Positions 9,075-17,630 are shown, numbered from the stretch's first letter. The stretch is 64,000 nt of DNA from Candidatus Thiodiazotropha endoloripes (GCF_001708965.1 NZ_LVJW01000003.1:2273834-2337833), one strand, 5' to 3'. Notes: generated from the sequence alone by a model not told the origin. A program made the numbers and translations.

Positions 9075-9392
9075 ATGTCTACACAAAAGCATAAGCTTCT
9101 GGCGAGAAAAAAATCGGGTTATGTACAAGTACGCATGCTCCTCAGACACCCTATGGAAACAGGCAATCGTAGAGACAAAGTAACCGAAGTGAAGATTCCA
9201 CGTTTTTTTATCAGAGAGTTGACATGTGAACATAGAGGAGTTGTCGTACTTTCATGTCATTGGGGTTGGGGAGTATCGAGAAATCCCTATCTATCATTCA
9301 GATTGCTTTCAGGAGAGGCAGGAGAAGCAATAACTATCACCTGGACAGACAACTTGGGCAAGTCAAACATGATAACTACGACGATTAAATAA
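9075..9392 (+). CDS. soxZ: SoxZ, partner of SoxY
   Basis: A 105-residue SoxZ. The family pattern is clear: VQVRMLLRHPMETGNRRDK near the N-terminus, IPRFFIRELTCEH in the middle, then SRNPYLSFRL and ITWTDNLGKS. SoxZ has no signal peptide of its own and is exported bound to SoxY through SoxY's Tat signal. TTGAGG lies ahead of the ATG. An extra cysteine pair (LTC and LSCHW) is present, which is not part of the core motif. Only six bases separate it from the transporter gene that follows, so soxY, soxZ and yeeE look like one transcript. Confidence 0.92.
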   Translation: MSTQKHKLLARKKSGYVQVRMLLRHPMETGNRRDKVTEVKIPRFFIRELTCEHRGVVVLSCHWGWGVSRNPYLSFRLLSGEAGEAITITWTDNLGKSNMITTTIK

Positions 9393-9398
9393 AACATT

Positions 9399-10427
9399 AT
9401 GGATGAACTATCCAAAGCATGGCTAATCGGTGGAGGGTTGGTCATAGGCGGAATCTTCGGTCTTTTGGCACAAAGATCAGGATTTTGTGCGGTCTCTGCG
9501 ATCAGTAACTCAAAATTGATGGGGGACTACCGGCATTTGGATGGCTACATTGCCGCTATCCTTGTTGCACTATCCGGAACGCTTATTCTCGAATTGATCG
9601 GTTTGGTCGATATTGGCACATCTCTCTACAGACGTCCGACCTTTAATTGGGCTGGTGCACTGTTTGGCGGACTCATATTCGGTATCGGAGCTATGTTATC
9701 CGGTGGATGCGCGTCGAGAACTTTGGTTCGGTCTGCAGAAGGCAATATCGGTGCAATTGTCACCCTATTGGCATTTGCACTCTCCGGGATGGCTACATTG
9801 ATTGGTATATTGGACCCAGCCAGGGCGTGGGTTGCCTCATCAGCCATTGATCTTGAACCAGGTGATGCCTCACTCTCCAAATTGATTGGTCAACCTCACT
9901 ATCTGCTGCCAGTTATGGTAGTAGTGTCAGGCATAATCTATCTTTACCGTCACTTAAGAGAACAAAACAACTGGTCCTATATCTTTTATGGTAGCGGCAT
10001 CGGCCTATGTGTCGTTATCAGTTGGTGGATAACCGGCGTACTGGGCCAGGATGATTTTTTTGAATTGCCACCCACCTCCATCGCGGTCGCGGGCCCCCTT
10101 TCTCGTGGTGCGGTTTATATATCGACAGGTGAGGTTACAGGCAACCATTTCGCCTTTTATCTACTACCGGGAATGATCATAGGCGCTTTCGTCAGCGCAC
10201 TCATATCCGGCAGATTTCAATGGGTACCCCCTGCAGGTTCAATGGTTGGCAGCTATCTGTTGGGCGGTATCCTGATGGGGGTTGGGGCGGTTTTTGCCGG
10301 TGGCTGCAATATTGGACAGGGACTCTCCGGCCTCTCCACGTTTTCGATCACATCACTCATAGCGGTTGGCGCTATTTTGTCCGGAATGTCATTGACGTTG
10401 ACATGGATAAATAAAAGAACCAAATAA
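9399..10427 (+). CDS. YeeE/YedE (TsuA-type) sulfur-compound transporter
   Basis: A 342-residue integral membrane protein with about nine to ten hydrophobic segments. It has the YeeE/YedE family hallmarks: GFCAVSA (Cys30), GGCASRTLVR (Cys104) and AGGCNIGQGLSG (about Cys303). In the thiosulfate importer TsuA the corresponding cysteines line the substrate path. It follows soxZ by six bases and precedes dsrA by about 190 bp. That suggests it moves thiosulfate or a sulfane-type sulfur species from the periplasm, where SoxYZ works, to the cytoplasm, where DsrAB works. The direction and the exact species carried are inference. Confidence 0.88.
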   Translation: MDELSKAWLIGGGLVIGGIFGLLAQRSGFCAVSAISNSKLMGDYRHLDGYIAAILVALSGTLILELIGLVDIGTSLYRRPTFNWAGALFGGLIFGIGAMLSGGCASRTLVRSAEGNIGAIVTLLAFALSGMATLIGILDPARAWVASSAIDLEPGDASLSKLIGQPHYLLPVMVVVSGIIYLYRHLREQNNWSYIFYGSGIGLCVVISWWITGVLGQDDFFELPPTSIAVAGPLSRGAVYISTGEVTGNHFAFYLLPGMIIGAFVSALISGRFQWVPPAGSMVGSYLLGGILMGVGAVFAGGCNIGQGLSGLSTFSITSLIAVGAILSGMSLTLTWINKRTK

Positions 10428-10542
10428 CCCTGATGGGGGTTCAAAGCCTGATTTTTGCAACAGAGATTGAGTCTGTCTATTCCAAAGGTGATATTAACCT
10501 ACTTTTTTAATCAACTATTATTGGGGGATACAGACGACAATC

Positions 10543-10614
10543 ATGTTCGGTAAAAATGGCACAGCATCAGCCGGGATTGATGGGTTGAGCAGCCAGGAAC
10601 AGGAGACATTTTGA
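10543..10614 (+). CDS. Possible 23-residue leader peptide coupled to dsrA
   Basis: A short frame starts with ATG at 10543 and ends in a TGA that overlaps the dsrA ATG by one base (TGATG). It would encode 23 residues, polar and Gly/Ser-rich, with no recognised similarity. It contains the dsrA ribosome-binding site (AGGAGACATT) inside its last codons, an arrangement used for translational coupling. Its own RBS (GGGGGA) is rather far upstream, so translation is uncertain. Confidence 0.3.
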   Translation: MFGKNGTASAGIDGLSSQEQETF

Positions 10615-11876
10615 TGAAGTCTCACCCGACACCTATGCTCGATCAGCTGGAAAGTGGCGAATGGCCTAGCTTTGTCACAGGCATCAAAAGACTGCGTGAC
10701 ACCCATCCCGATCGCCGAATTAGAGAAACCACCAATGACCTGCTGGGTCAATTGGAGTACTCCTATGAGACCCGAAAGGGGTACTGGAAAGGGGGTACGG
10801 TCAGTGTTTTTGGTTATGGAGGCGGGATCATTCCCCGCTTCTCAAGCGTTGGCGATCTGTTTCCGCAATCGAAGGAGTTTCATACACTGCGCGTACAACC
10901 CCCTGCGGGAAACTACTACACCACAGATATCCTGCGGCAACTGGCAAACAGCTGGGAGAAGTGGGGCTCCGGCCTGGTCACCTTTCACGGTCAGACGGGC
11001 AACATCATGTTCATCGGAGCGAACACAAAAAACACCCAACACTTCTTCAACGAGATCAATGAATATGGTTTTGACTTAGGCGGTGCCGGACCTTGTGTGC
11101 GTACTGCTCAGTCCTGTGTGGGATCCGGTCGTTGCGAGCAATCCTGTACCAACGAACATGAGATCCATCGTCGCTTGGTCAACAACTTCCTCGACGAGAT
11201 GCACCGGCCGGCGCTACCGTATAAATTCAAGTTCAAGGTTTCCGGCTGCCCAAACGACTGCATGAATGCCATCGAGCGTGCCGATTTTGCGGTAATTGGT
11301 ACCTGGCGAGACGATATGCAGGTGGATCAGACAGAAGTGAAACAGTATCTCTCTGATAAAGGCCGGCAATACATCATCGACCACGTCATCAGCCGCTGCC
11401 CCACCCACGCACTCTCACTGACCGATGAGAATAGACTGGAGGTGGAGAATGCCGACTGTGTGCGCTGCATGCACTGTCTCAATGTGATGCCCAAGGCGCT
11501 CTCCCCCGGTAAGGATAGAGGCGTCAGCCTGCTGATCGGTGGTAAACGAACCCTGAAGATCGGGGATCGTTTCGGCACCATGATGATCCCGTTCATGAAG
11601 CTCGAGAATGAGTCGGATTATGAAAAACTGGTCGCTCTGGCAGAGGAGACCATCGACTTCTTTGCTGAAAATGCCCTGGAGCATGAGCGCATCGGTGAGA
11701 TGATTGAACGCATCGGTCTGGTGAACTTCATCGAAGCGCTGAGTATTGATGTGGACCCCAATATGATCGTGCATCCACGGGAGAACTCCTATGTGCGCAC
11801 CGATCAGTGGGAGGAAGAGGCCCAGAAGTGGTTTGAACACCATCCCAATGACGATCCGTCAGCGGATGTGGCTTGA
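10614..11876 (+). CDS. dsrA: Dissimilatory sulfite reductase alpha subunit
   Basis: A 420-residue cytoplasmic DsrA, full length for the family (about 415-440). It shows the siroheme/[4Fe-4S] ligand region (GPCVRTAQSC at about 165, SGRCEQSC, then KVSGCPNDC at about 205-212). The inserted ferredoxin domain also shows (SRCPTHAL at about 263, then CVRCMHCLNVMPKAL at about 285). With DsrB it forms the alpha2beta2 sirohaem enzyme. In sulfur oxidisers it runs in reverse, oxidising sulfide delivered as persulfide to sulfite. The ATG at 10614 is preferred because AGGAG is eight bases upstream; a TTG codon directly before it is the only alternative. dsrB follows after 11 bp. Confidence 0.97.
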   Translation: MKSHPTPMLDQLESGEWPSFVTGIKRLRDTHPDRRIRETTNDLLGQLEYSYETRKGYWKGGTVSVFGYGGGIIPRFSSVGDLFPQSKEFHTLRVQPPAGNYYTTDILRQLANSWEKWGSGLVTFHGQTGNIMFIGANTKNTQHFFNEINEYGFDLGGAGPCVRTAQSCVGSGRCEQSCTNEHEIHRRLVNNFLDEMHRPALPYKFKFKVSGCPNDCMNAIERADFAVIGTWRDDMQVDQTEVKQYLSDKGRQYIIDHVISRCPTHALSLTDENRLEVENADCVRCMHCLNVMPKALSPGKDRGVSLLIGGKRTLKIGDRFGTMMIPFMKLENESDYEKLVALAEETIDFFAENALEHERIGEMIERIGLVNFIEALSIDVDPNMIVHPRENSYVRTDQWEEEAQKWFEHHPNDDPSADVA

Positions 11877-11887
11877 GGAGTGATCTG

Positions 11888-12964
11888 ATGGCGAACGCAG
11901 AGCGTAGAGTCCCGATTGAAAGCGGCTGTCCCGACGGTATTCAGTATATGCATCCCGTGATGCGCGAGAATTTCGGTCACTGGCGATACCACGAAGATCC
12001 CAGGCCGGGAGTCCTTCGTCATGTGGCTCATAGCGGCGATGAGATCTGGACGGTGAGAGCGGGTACCCAACGGATTCTGGATCTCTTTACGCTGCGCAAA
12101 TTGTGCGAGATCGGTGATCAATTCGCGGATGGTTATATACGCTTTACAATCCGCAGCAATATCGAGTTTATGCTCTCCGACGGAGATCGTGTGGCCGCGT
12201 TGGTCGAAGCCTTGGAATCCAATGGATTCGTGGTTGGCGGCACACGAAATTCGGTCGCGGCCATTTCACATACCCAGGGTTGGCTGCATTGCGACATACC
12301 CGCCACGGATGCCTCTGGTGTGGTTAAATCGATGATGGATCAGCTGGTGGATGAGTTTCGTCAATGGAACATGCCCAACCGGGTTCACATCACCACCTCC
12401 TGTTGTCAGATCAACTGCGGCGGCCAGGGGGATATCGCGATCAATATTCAACACACCAAACCCCCAAAAATCGACCATACCCAGGTGGCAAACGTTTGTG
12501 AGCGGCCATCGGTGGTGGCGCGCTGCCCGGTAGCGGCGATACGACCTGCGATGGTCAATGGCAAACCCTCCCTGGAGGTCGATGAGAGGAAATGTGTCTG
12601 TTGCGGCGCCTGCTATCCGCCCTGCCCCCCGATGCAGATCAATGATCCGGAACACTCAAAGCTGGCGGTATGGGTTGGCGGCAACCACTCGAATGCCCGG
12701 GCTCGGCCCACTTTCCAAAAACTGGTGGCAGCCGGTATCCCCAACAATCCACCACGCTGGCCGGAGGCCACAGCCATTGTCAAACGGATTCTCAAGGCTT
12801 ATCAGACCCATGCCAAAGACTGGGAGCGGATCAATGATTGGGTGGAGCGTATCGGCTGGCCGCGATTCTTCGAATTGACCGGATTGCCTTTCACCAAATT
12901 CCATATTGATAACTGGAGAGGTCAACAGAAGAGCCTGAATGCCTCTACACATCTTAGGTTCTGA
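11888..12964 (+). CDS. dsrB: Dissimilatory sulfite reductase beta subunit
   Basis: A DsrB of about 358 residues. Diagnostic parts are WLHCDIPATD (the first cluster ligand), TSCCQINCGGQGDIAIN (the CC-x3-C siroheme-cluster ligands at about 175) and the ferredoxin domain (RCPVAAI, then CVCCGACYPPCPPMQI at about 240). All catalytic cysteines are present, so the subunit looks functional. GAGGAG lies seven bases before the ATG. A longer TTG start at 11873, inside dsrA, is less likely. The gene is not followed by dsrEFH, dsrC or dsrMKJOP, unlike the usual dsr operon of sulfur oxidisers. Whether it is the 'reverse' or the reductive type needs a tree. Confidence 0.97.
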   Translation: MANAERRVPIESGCPDGIQYMHPVMRENFGHWRYHEDPRPGVLRHVAHSGDEIWTVRAGTQRILDLFTLRKLCEIGDQFADGYIRFTIRSNIEFMLSDGDRVAALVEALESNGFVVGGTRNSVAAISHTQGWLHCDIPATDASGVVKSMMDQLVDEFRQWNMPNRVHITTSCCQINCGGQGDIAINIQHTKPPKIDHTQVANVCERPSVVARCPVAAIRPAMVNGKPSLEVDERKCVCCGACYPPCPPMQINDPEHSKLAVWVGGNHSNARARPTFQKLVAAGIPNNPPRWPEATAIVKRILKAYQTHAKDWERINDWVERIGWPRFFELTGLPFTKFHIDNWRGQQKSLNASTHLRF

Positions 12965-13069
12965 CCGTAAGATTCAGGGAGTTATAGGGCTTCAAATCCC
13001 AGGCATCAACCCCTGAAACTGTGAAGCCGCTATCAGAATTAAATGCCTAATCTATTTATTTAGTTTATT

Positions 13070-13087
13070 AGCATATTATTATATGCT
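13070..13087. promoter_or_regulatory. AT-rich inverted repeat upstream of the small exported protein
   Basis: AGCATAT-TATT-ATATGCT is a perfect 7-bp inverted repeat about 45 bp before the start of the next gene, within a very AT-rich stretch that also has a repeated ATATAGGT. It could be an operator or part of a promoter; nothing shows which regulator would bind. Confidence 0.35.
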
Positions 13088-13133
13088 ATCATGTATTCAT
13101 CTTTAAGCTATATAGGTATATAGGTATAACAGG

Positions 13134-13334
13134 ATGAACAAATTGCTGATTGCTACTCTCCTTCTTGTAACAACTGGTCTGGTTTCTGCCAATACGACCG
13201 AAAAACTTCAACCCAGGGCTACCACCGGCTTCGACGGCTTTTACGGCATCGAAGATTACAATGACGCCTTTTACGGGGATGTATACAAGCAGAAGACCGC
13301 TGAACAGACCCCTGTCGTACGCTTCGGCAAGTAA
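13134..13334 (+). CDS. Small exported protein downstream of dsrB, unknown function
   Basis: A 66-residue protein. The first 19 residues form a clean signal peptide (MNKLLIATLLLVTTGLVSA), leaving a mature part of about 47 residues rich in Phe, Tyr, Gly and Asp (GFDGFYGIEDYNDAFYGDVY). There is no cysteine, so it is not a cytochrome or Fe-S protein. It sits 170 bp after dsrB and ends just before a strong terminator, so it may close the soxYZ-dsrAB transcription unit or have its own promoter. I do not recognise the family. The RBS is weak (AGG directly at the ATG). Confidence 0.65.
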   Translation: MNKLLIATLLLVTTGLVSANTTEKLQPRATTGFDGFYGIEDYNDAFYGDVYKQKTAEQTPVVRFGK

Positions 13335-13356
13335 TCCCCGCATTTTCATACAGACA

Positions 13357-13390
13357 AACACCGGACCCCATGGGTCCGGTGTTATTTTAT
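13357..13390 (+). terminator. Rho-independent terminator
   Basis: A perfect 12-bp stem AACACCGGACCC / GGGTCCGGTGTT with a 3-base CAT loop, followed by ATTTTATT. It closes the sulfur block on the plus strand and sits just before the 3' end of the convergent membrane-protein gene. Confidence 0.9.
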
Positions 13391-13396
13391 TCTTCA

Positions 13397-14191
13397 TCAT
13401 TTCTGTTCTACAAGGTCTCGATAAGCATGCCAGGTAGCATGGGCAGCGAGTGGAAAAAGAAACACCAGACCGGCGTAGAGGGTTACGAATCCTGCAATAA
13501 TGATGGTCACCAGGATAGCCGCCCACAAGAACATAGCCAGAAAATTGTAGCGTACTGCGTTCCAGCTGGTCTGGATCGCATCGAATACATTGCAGTCTCG
13601 ATCCACCATCATGGGAACCGATACGACACTGATACTGAATATGATGAAAGCGATCACGGCACCACAGCTGACACCGACCACCAGCAGCTGCAGCCCTTGC
13701 CAACTACCGAACAGGGATGTCAGGAAACCTTGCCATGTTGCAGGGGTGATACCAGTGAATGTCAGGGCAACGATTAGCTGAGCCAGGGTCACCCAGGCAA
13801 TCAGCGCTACAATCAACACCAGCCCCATATTGAAAGTATGGAAGCTGTTTTTCCAGACCTTCTTCATGGCCATTCGTAGTGAAGGCTCCTCGCCAGCCTC
13901 CAACTGACGGCTGATCGCATATAAACCGATAGCCAACAGGGGCGCAATAAGGAAAAAACCCGCTACGAGCTGTGGAAAAAGAAAGAACATACCATTTGAT
14001 ACAACAGATATGGTTATCAGGTAGCTGATGATCGCCAATACCAGTCCATAACCCAAGCTTTGAGCGGGTGCGGCTTTGATGTCCTGCCAGCCAGCGGACA
14101 ACCACATCCATGGGTGGTCTGTGCCGATATCACGCACCTGCGCAATGGTAACTGGCCTGGCATCATAATGGTGAATGACAGTATGACTCAT
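13397..14191 (-). CDS. DUF2189 family multi-pass membrane protein
   Basis: A 264-residue membrane protein of the DUF2189 family. An N-terminal cytoplasmic stretch (about 1-45, RPVTIAQVRDIGTDHPWMWLSAGWQDIKAAP) precedes about six hydrophobic helices. The pattern WLSAGW.D and the later VSVPMMVDRDCNVFDAIQTSWNAV are typical of these proteins. The function is unknown; in many proteobacteria they lie near cytochrome oxidase or membrane-stress genes. An upstream in-frame ATG at 14203 is really part of the ribosome-binding site (ATGGAGGAAAAA), so I start at the next ATG. Confidence 0.85.
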   Translation of the reverse strand: MSHTVIHHYDARPVTIAQVRDIGTDHPWMWLSAGWQDIKAAPAQSLGYGLVLAIISYLITISVVSNGMFFLFPQLVAGFFLIAPLLAIGLYAISRQLEAGEEPSLRMAMKKVWKNSFHTFNMGLVLIVALIAWVTLAQLIVALTFTGITPATWQGFLTSLFGSWQGLQLLVVGVSCGAVIAFIIFSISVVSVPMMVDRDCNVFDAIQTSWNAVRYNFLAMFLWAAILVTIIIAGFVTLYAGLVFLFPLAAHATWHAYRDLVEQK

Positions 14192-14758
14192 TTTTTCCTC
14201 CATAGATTTTCTGATCCCGTTGAATCATGGGATGATAATTATTAGGACAAATAGGATGGTCATTCTGTTTCACCACGATCTGCTAGTGAATGTATTGAAA
14301 ATCACTTTTAATATGGACTGACGGTGGATAACTTTAATTTTTGGCTTTTTACTAATATAGTTAAAAAAAGAGCTGTCTAAAGTAGAACCTTATGTCATAG
14401 TAAAATATACGATTCGTACTGCGTCGGAATAGTGAAAACAAAGGCTCCTGCTCGTCAATTCCTTCTGATTGTGGGCATGAGATGTAGTGGCGTGAATATT
14501 ATCTGTTTTATCATCGTTACCCTGGAGCGGATCAAAAAACCGGGACTGGTGTAAATTCTATCCCCACTTCATACGACGATCTGAGGAATCGAAGGATTCC
14601 GAGATATTGTCCTCAAGTCCTTTACAGGTTTACCGATAAAAAAACATAAGTACAGAAAATAGTATTATGACTGGGAAAATAAACCCAATCATCAGTTGAC
14701 TCCTAAACAGTTTACGAATCAACTAAATTTTTAGAATAAACATCACGAACGACCAGCC
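14192..14758. other. Non-coding divergent intergenic region
   Basis: About 570 bp between the DUF2189 gene and a plus-strand gene, AT-rich, with no convincing coding frame, repeat or terminator. It presumably carries the two divergent promoters. Confidence 0.4.
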
Positions 14759-15175
14759 ATGGATTACAATACCTTGCTAGAAGGACTTCAGGAACTGTCG
14801 GATACCGCATTCCCCCGCGTCTGTACCAACTGCGGTAAGGAGTATCCAGATTTACAAACCTTCATCTATGAAACTCAACAGTTGGAAGGACGTAGCGGAC
14901 TCATGGAGAATGTTGGTTGCCCTGATGAAGGAGATGAGCCTATCGTAGAACTCTATAGGAACTGTATTTGTGGCTCTACCTTGATGGAGTTTTTTTCAGA
15001 CCGCCGGGATACATCAGAGGTTGGTTTACAAAGACGGCAGTTATTTGACAATCTATTGGCGCAATTGGTTGAGATGGGCGTCTCTACAGAAGAAGCCAGG
15101 AACGAGTTAAAACTATTCCTAAGTACTGGAAAAAGCGTCCTCTTAGAAAAAATGGGTATTCGCACTTCGTTCTGA
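14759..15175 (+). CDS. Hypothetical protein with a zinc-ribbon-like cysteine set
   Basis: A 138-residue soluble protein I do not recognise. The N-terminal half holds CTNCGKEYPD (about residues 22-31), an isolated VGCPDEGDE (about 54), and RNCICGSTLMEFFSDRRD (about 68-85), together a plausible four- or five-cysteine metal site. The C-terminal half is helical and leucine-rich (LFDNLLAQLVEMGVSTEEARNELKLF). It could be a small zinc or iron-sulfur binding protein. There is no signal peptide. It stands alone between two long non-coding stretches, so context gives no help. Confidence 0.6.
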   Translation: MDYNTLLEGLQELSDTAFPRVCTNCGKEYPDLQTFIYETQQLEGRSGLMENVGCPDEGDEPIVELYRNCICGSTLMEFFSDRRDTSEVGLQRRQLFDNLLAQLVEMGVSTEEARNELKLFLSTGKSVLLEKMGIRTSF

Positions 15176-16207
15176 TCTCTTGGAGCTTGATTTGACTCAT
15201 CGGATTAATATCGATATCGCCAGTTGATCGTTAAAATATTGATCTGTTGTAGCAACCCCACACGAATCCCCTATCCACATTACCGACAAATCATTGTCAT
15301 GGTCGGCAGATTTCTGTTGTATGTATAGAGGCAACGAATGACCTGCCTGGGCATCATCTATCAGAACGCCAAGTGATGCTCCTCATTGAAGTGCTAAAAG
15401 CGCATCAGTTCTGATATATATCGTTTTTAGAGTGGGCTACTTGGTAACAGCACGTGGTCGCCACGAGACAACGTGCACCCCATTCCTTGGTACTGTTGCT
15501 AGGGCCTGTTATCACGAATCCAATAGGCCCTGCTTGGACTGTTTTTGTGTCCAGCAAGGCGGAATGGGCGTAGTGAGTCTGAGTTGATATGAGTCTTATA
15601 GTACACTTTTAAACTATGCTACGCCGTCTTCTAATAGTGTGCTTCACTTAGTCTCTAATTGTCGAATCTTCAAAATATCTTTACAAGCAAAGCACCATAA
15701 TTGTGGTAACAAAAAGAATTTACACTTACACATGTAATATTTTATTTATCGGATTGATTTTGTTTAAATGTCTCTAAGGCAGTTTTAATAACAGCCCAGG
15801 TTTTGCATATGAACCAAGTACATTAGTGGCACTACGTTTGATCAATTATTATTAACGGTCATGTAAAAATCATTCTATCTACTAATATACAGTCCGGTCT
15901 GTGAATCCCTTCTTCAACAATCTTTTCTCCTACTGCTTTATCCTCTACTCACCCGTTACATTGGCATTGTGTCAGTTGTAACGGTCTTTCATCAACGTAA
16001 GGTGTGAAATACAAAATTGTAGTTATTTCATGAGCCACATGCTCTCCCCTAAATACCGCGATAACTTGTGGGCTCGATTAAGATTTGTTCGACTGAGTTT
16101 TATACGGTAATTAAATATTGTAAAATTAATAAGTAGCAGTTAAGATTTGCTATTCAAATACATTTGTAACTAATTGTTATTATTTAGTATTTCATGTTTT
16201 TAAATGT
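15176..16207. other. 1-kb AT-rich non-coding stretch with an eroded repeat
   Basis: No gene was found. It contains a hairpin-forming AGGGCCT...AGGCCCT sequence (15500-15531) related to the one at 7003, and a GCACGT...ACGTGC stem at about 15450-15476. The composition falls to very AT-rich toward the sulfotransferase gene, consistent with old transferred DNA. Confidence 0.4.
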
Positions 16208-17263
16208 ATGAACAAATTAAGCCAAGAAAAACCTCATAGTCTTTCTGATTTGTGTATCGTAGGTGGTTGTGGCAGCAGTGGCACAACACTATTGGCTCAT
16301 ATCGTTAGTAAACACGAAAAAATAGGTTCCGGACCAGAATTTAACTGTTTTAATCATCATGAATTGTATGATTTTGATTCATTCAAGAATCAGTTAACAC
16401 ATTTGCAAGGTGGTAAAGCAAAGCCATCAGGTTATGTCGATGTTCCTGTATTTATGACGTTTCAGGAGCATTATGGAATAACTCATGAACTAGTAGATGA
16501 TTGGATTTCACAAAGTTCAAGCTCAATTGAGTTTACCTGCTTATTGAGAGACCATTTGCTTGATCATTTTAAATGTGAAATATTTTTTGAGAAATCACCA
16601 ACTAATGCATACTGCTTAAACGCTGCTGGAAAAGTCCTCAATGATGTCAAGCTCGTGCATATGGTGCGTGATGGGCGCGATGTTGTAAGCTCTTTGATGA
16701 ACAGAGGATGGAATCTGTTCGGAGCTGGAACTCGATGGTTATATGATACAGTACAAGGCTTGGAGGCTCGTAACAGTCCAAACTATATGGAGCTTCGCTA
16801 TGAGGAATTTGTTTCGAAACCGGACAACGTGTTAAATGAATTATTTTCCTATCTCAATGTATCCCAAACCGCGAATGATTTACTCAACTCTAATAAAGAA
16901 GTACCTGGATCGTATTACGAGGAATGGACAGAGCGAAGCGAACCAAAAGCCTGGAACCAGACTCCATCAGATCCAATTTCCACAAAATCAATTGGAAAAT
17001 ATAAAGAAAAACTCACCAAGGGCGAGCTAAACTATTTAAATAAAATTAAATTAAAAAGAAGAGTCGATATCAATCCAGACACACCCCGATCTTTCGGGGA
17101 ATTATTAGAGTATTTAGCATATCCAAGATCCATTCAGCAAGATAGCAGAATAGAATTCAATACAATCACCTTTAATCCCTATAAATTAGCTGATTACTTA
17201 AGGCGAGTACATCGATTTCATAATAGGAATTATTGGCATCTTCCTCAAATATATACTTACTGA
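16208..17263 (+). CDS. Sulfotransferase family protein
   Basis: A 351-residue PAPS-dependent sulfotransferase-like protein. The P-loop-like 5'-phosphosulfate motif is near the N-terminus (IVGGCGSSGTTLLAHIV, about 17-33), and the 3'-phosphate motif is KLVHMVRDGRDVVSSLM (about 150). LRYEEFVSKPDNVLNELFSYL is the usual helix following it. The acceptor is unknown; relatives sulfate carbohydrates, lipids or tyrosines. The gene is markedly AT-rich compared with its neighbours, has no strong RBS, and is flanked by non-coding DNA and an IS91 remnant. This points to horizontal acquisition. Confidence 0.85.
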   Translation: MNKLSQEKPHSLSDLCIVGGCGSSGTTLLAHIVSKHEKIGSGPEFNCFNHHELYDFDSFKNQLTHLQGGKAKPSGYVDVPVFMTFQEHYGITHELVDDWISQSSSSIEFTCLLRDHLLDHFKCEIFFEKSPTNAYCLNAAGKVLNDVKLVHMVRDGRDVVSSLMNRGWNLFGAGTRWLYDTVQGLEARNSPNYMELRYEEFVSKPDNVLNELFSYLNVSQTANDLLNSNKEVPGSYYEEWTERSEPKAWNQTPSDPISTKSIGKYKEKLTKGELNYLNKIKLKRRVDINPDTPRSFGELLEYLAYPRSIQQDSRIEFNTITFNPYKLADYLRRVHRFHNRNYWHLPQIYTY

Positions 17264-17439
17264 ATTATTCTCTTATAATGAGAAATTCAAGAATCACAAA
17301 TCTAATTCTACATTTGCTGTATAAACATTTTGTAGCAAACGCTTGAAATTGAATACCCAATTTAGGCATTAAGCTCATATCTCGGCCTGGTAGCACTGTT
17401 CGGTGTTTCATCCTAATCAGATTGAACTGGGTTGTCTTT

Positions 17440-17630
17440 GGCCTGTTCGGCCGGCGTCACATCGATACGATACTTGTTGTTCAGTTATTCGTACCATGAA
17501 CCGGGCCGGATTTACCCTACGTATGAATACCAGCGCGGTCAGCTTGCCGATAAATTCCAGTAGTTCAAATATGACATGGGTCGTAAGTCTTCAGCTTATA
17601 ATGGATTACCACTGACGATATCACTGACAA
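17440..17630 (-). pseudogene. Eroded fragment of an IS91-type transposase gene
   Basis: On the minus strand this stretch aligns with part of the IS91 transposase gene at about 52610-52770. Shared blocks include GGCGT-ACATCGA, the ATGAA-CCGGG block, TACCAGCGC and CAGCTTG-CGATAAA. It covers roughly the region around residues 300-360 of that protein. It is full of indels and stops and is not functional. Confidence 0.65.

Noticed and set aside
13089-13703. A 204-codon minus-strand frame spanning the small exported gene and the DUF2189 gene.
   Set aside because: It overlaps two better-supported genes and a strong terminator, and its composition is rich in Arg/Cys/His with no domain.
3598-15928. 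The string TTTTCTCCTAC at about 3598, 8166 and 15918, considered as a shared regulatory element.
   Set aside because: Similarity stops outside 11 bases, the positions relative to genes differ, and pyrimidine-rich strings are common in this AT-rich intergenic DNA.
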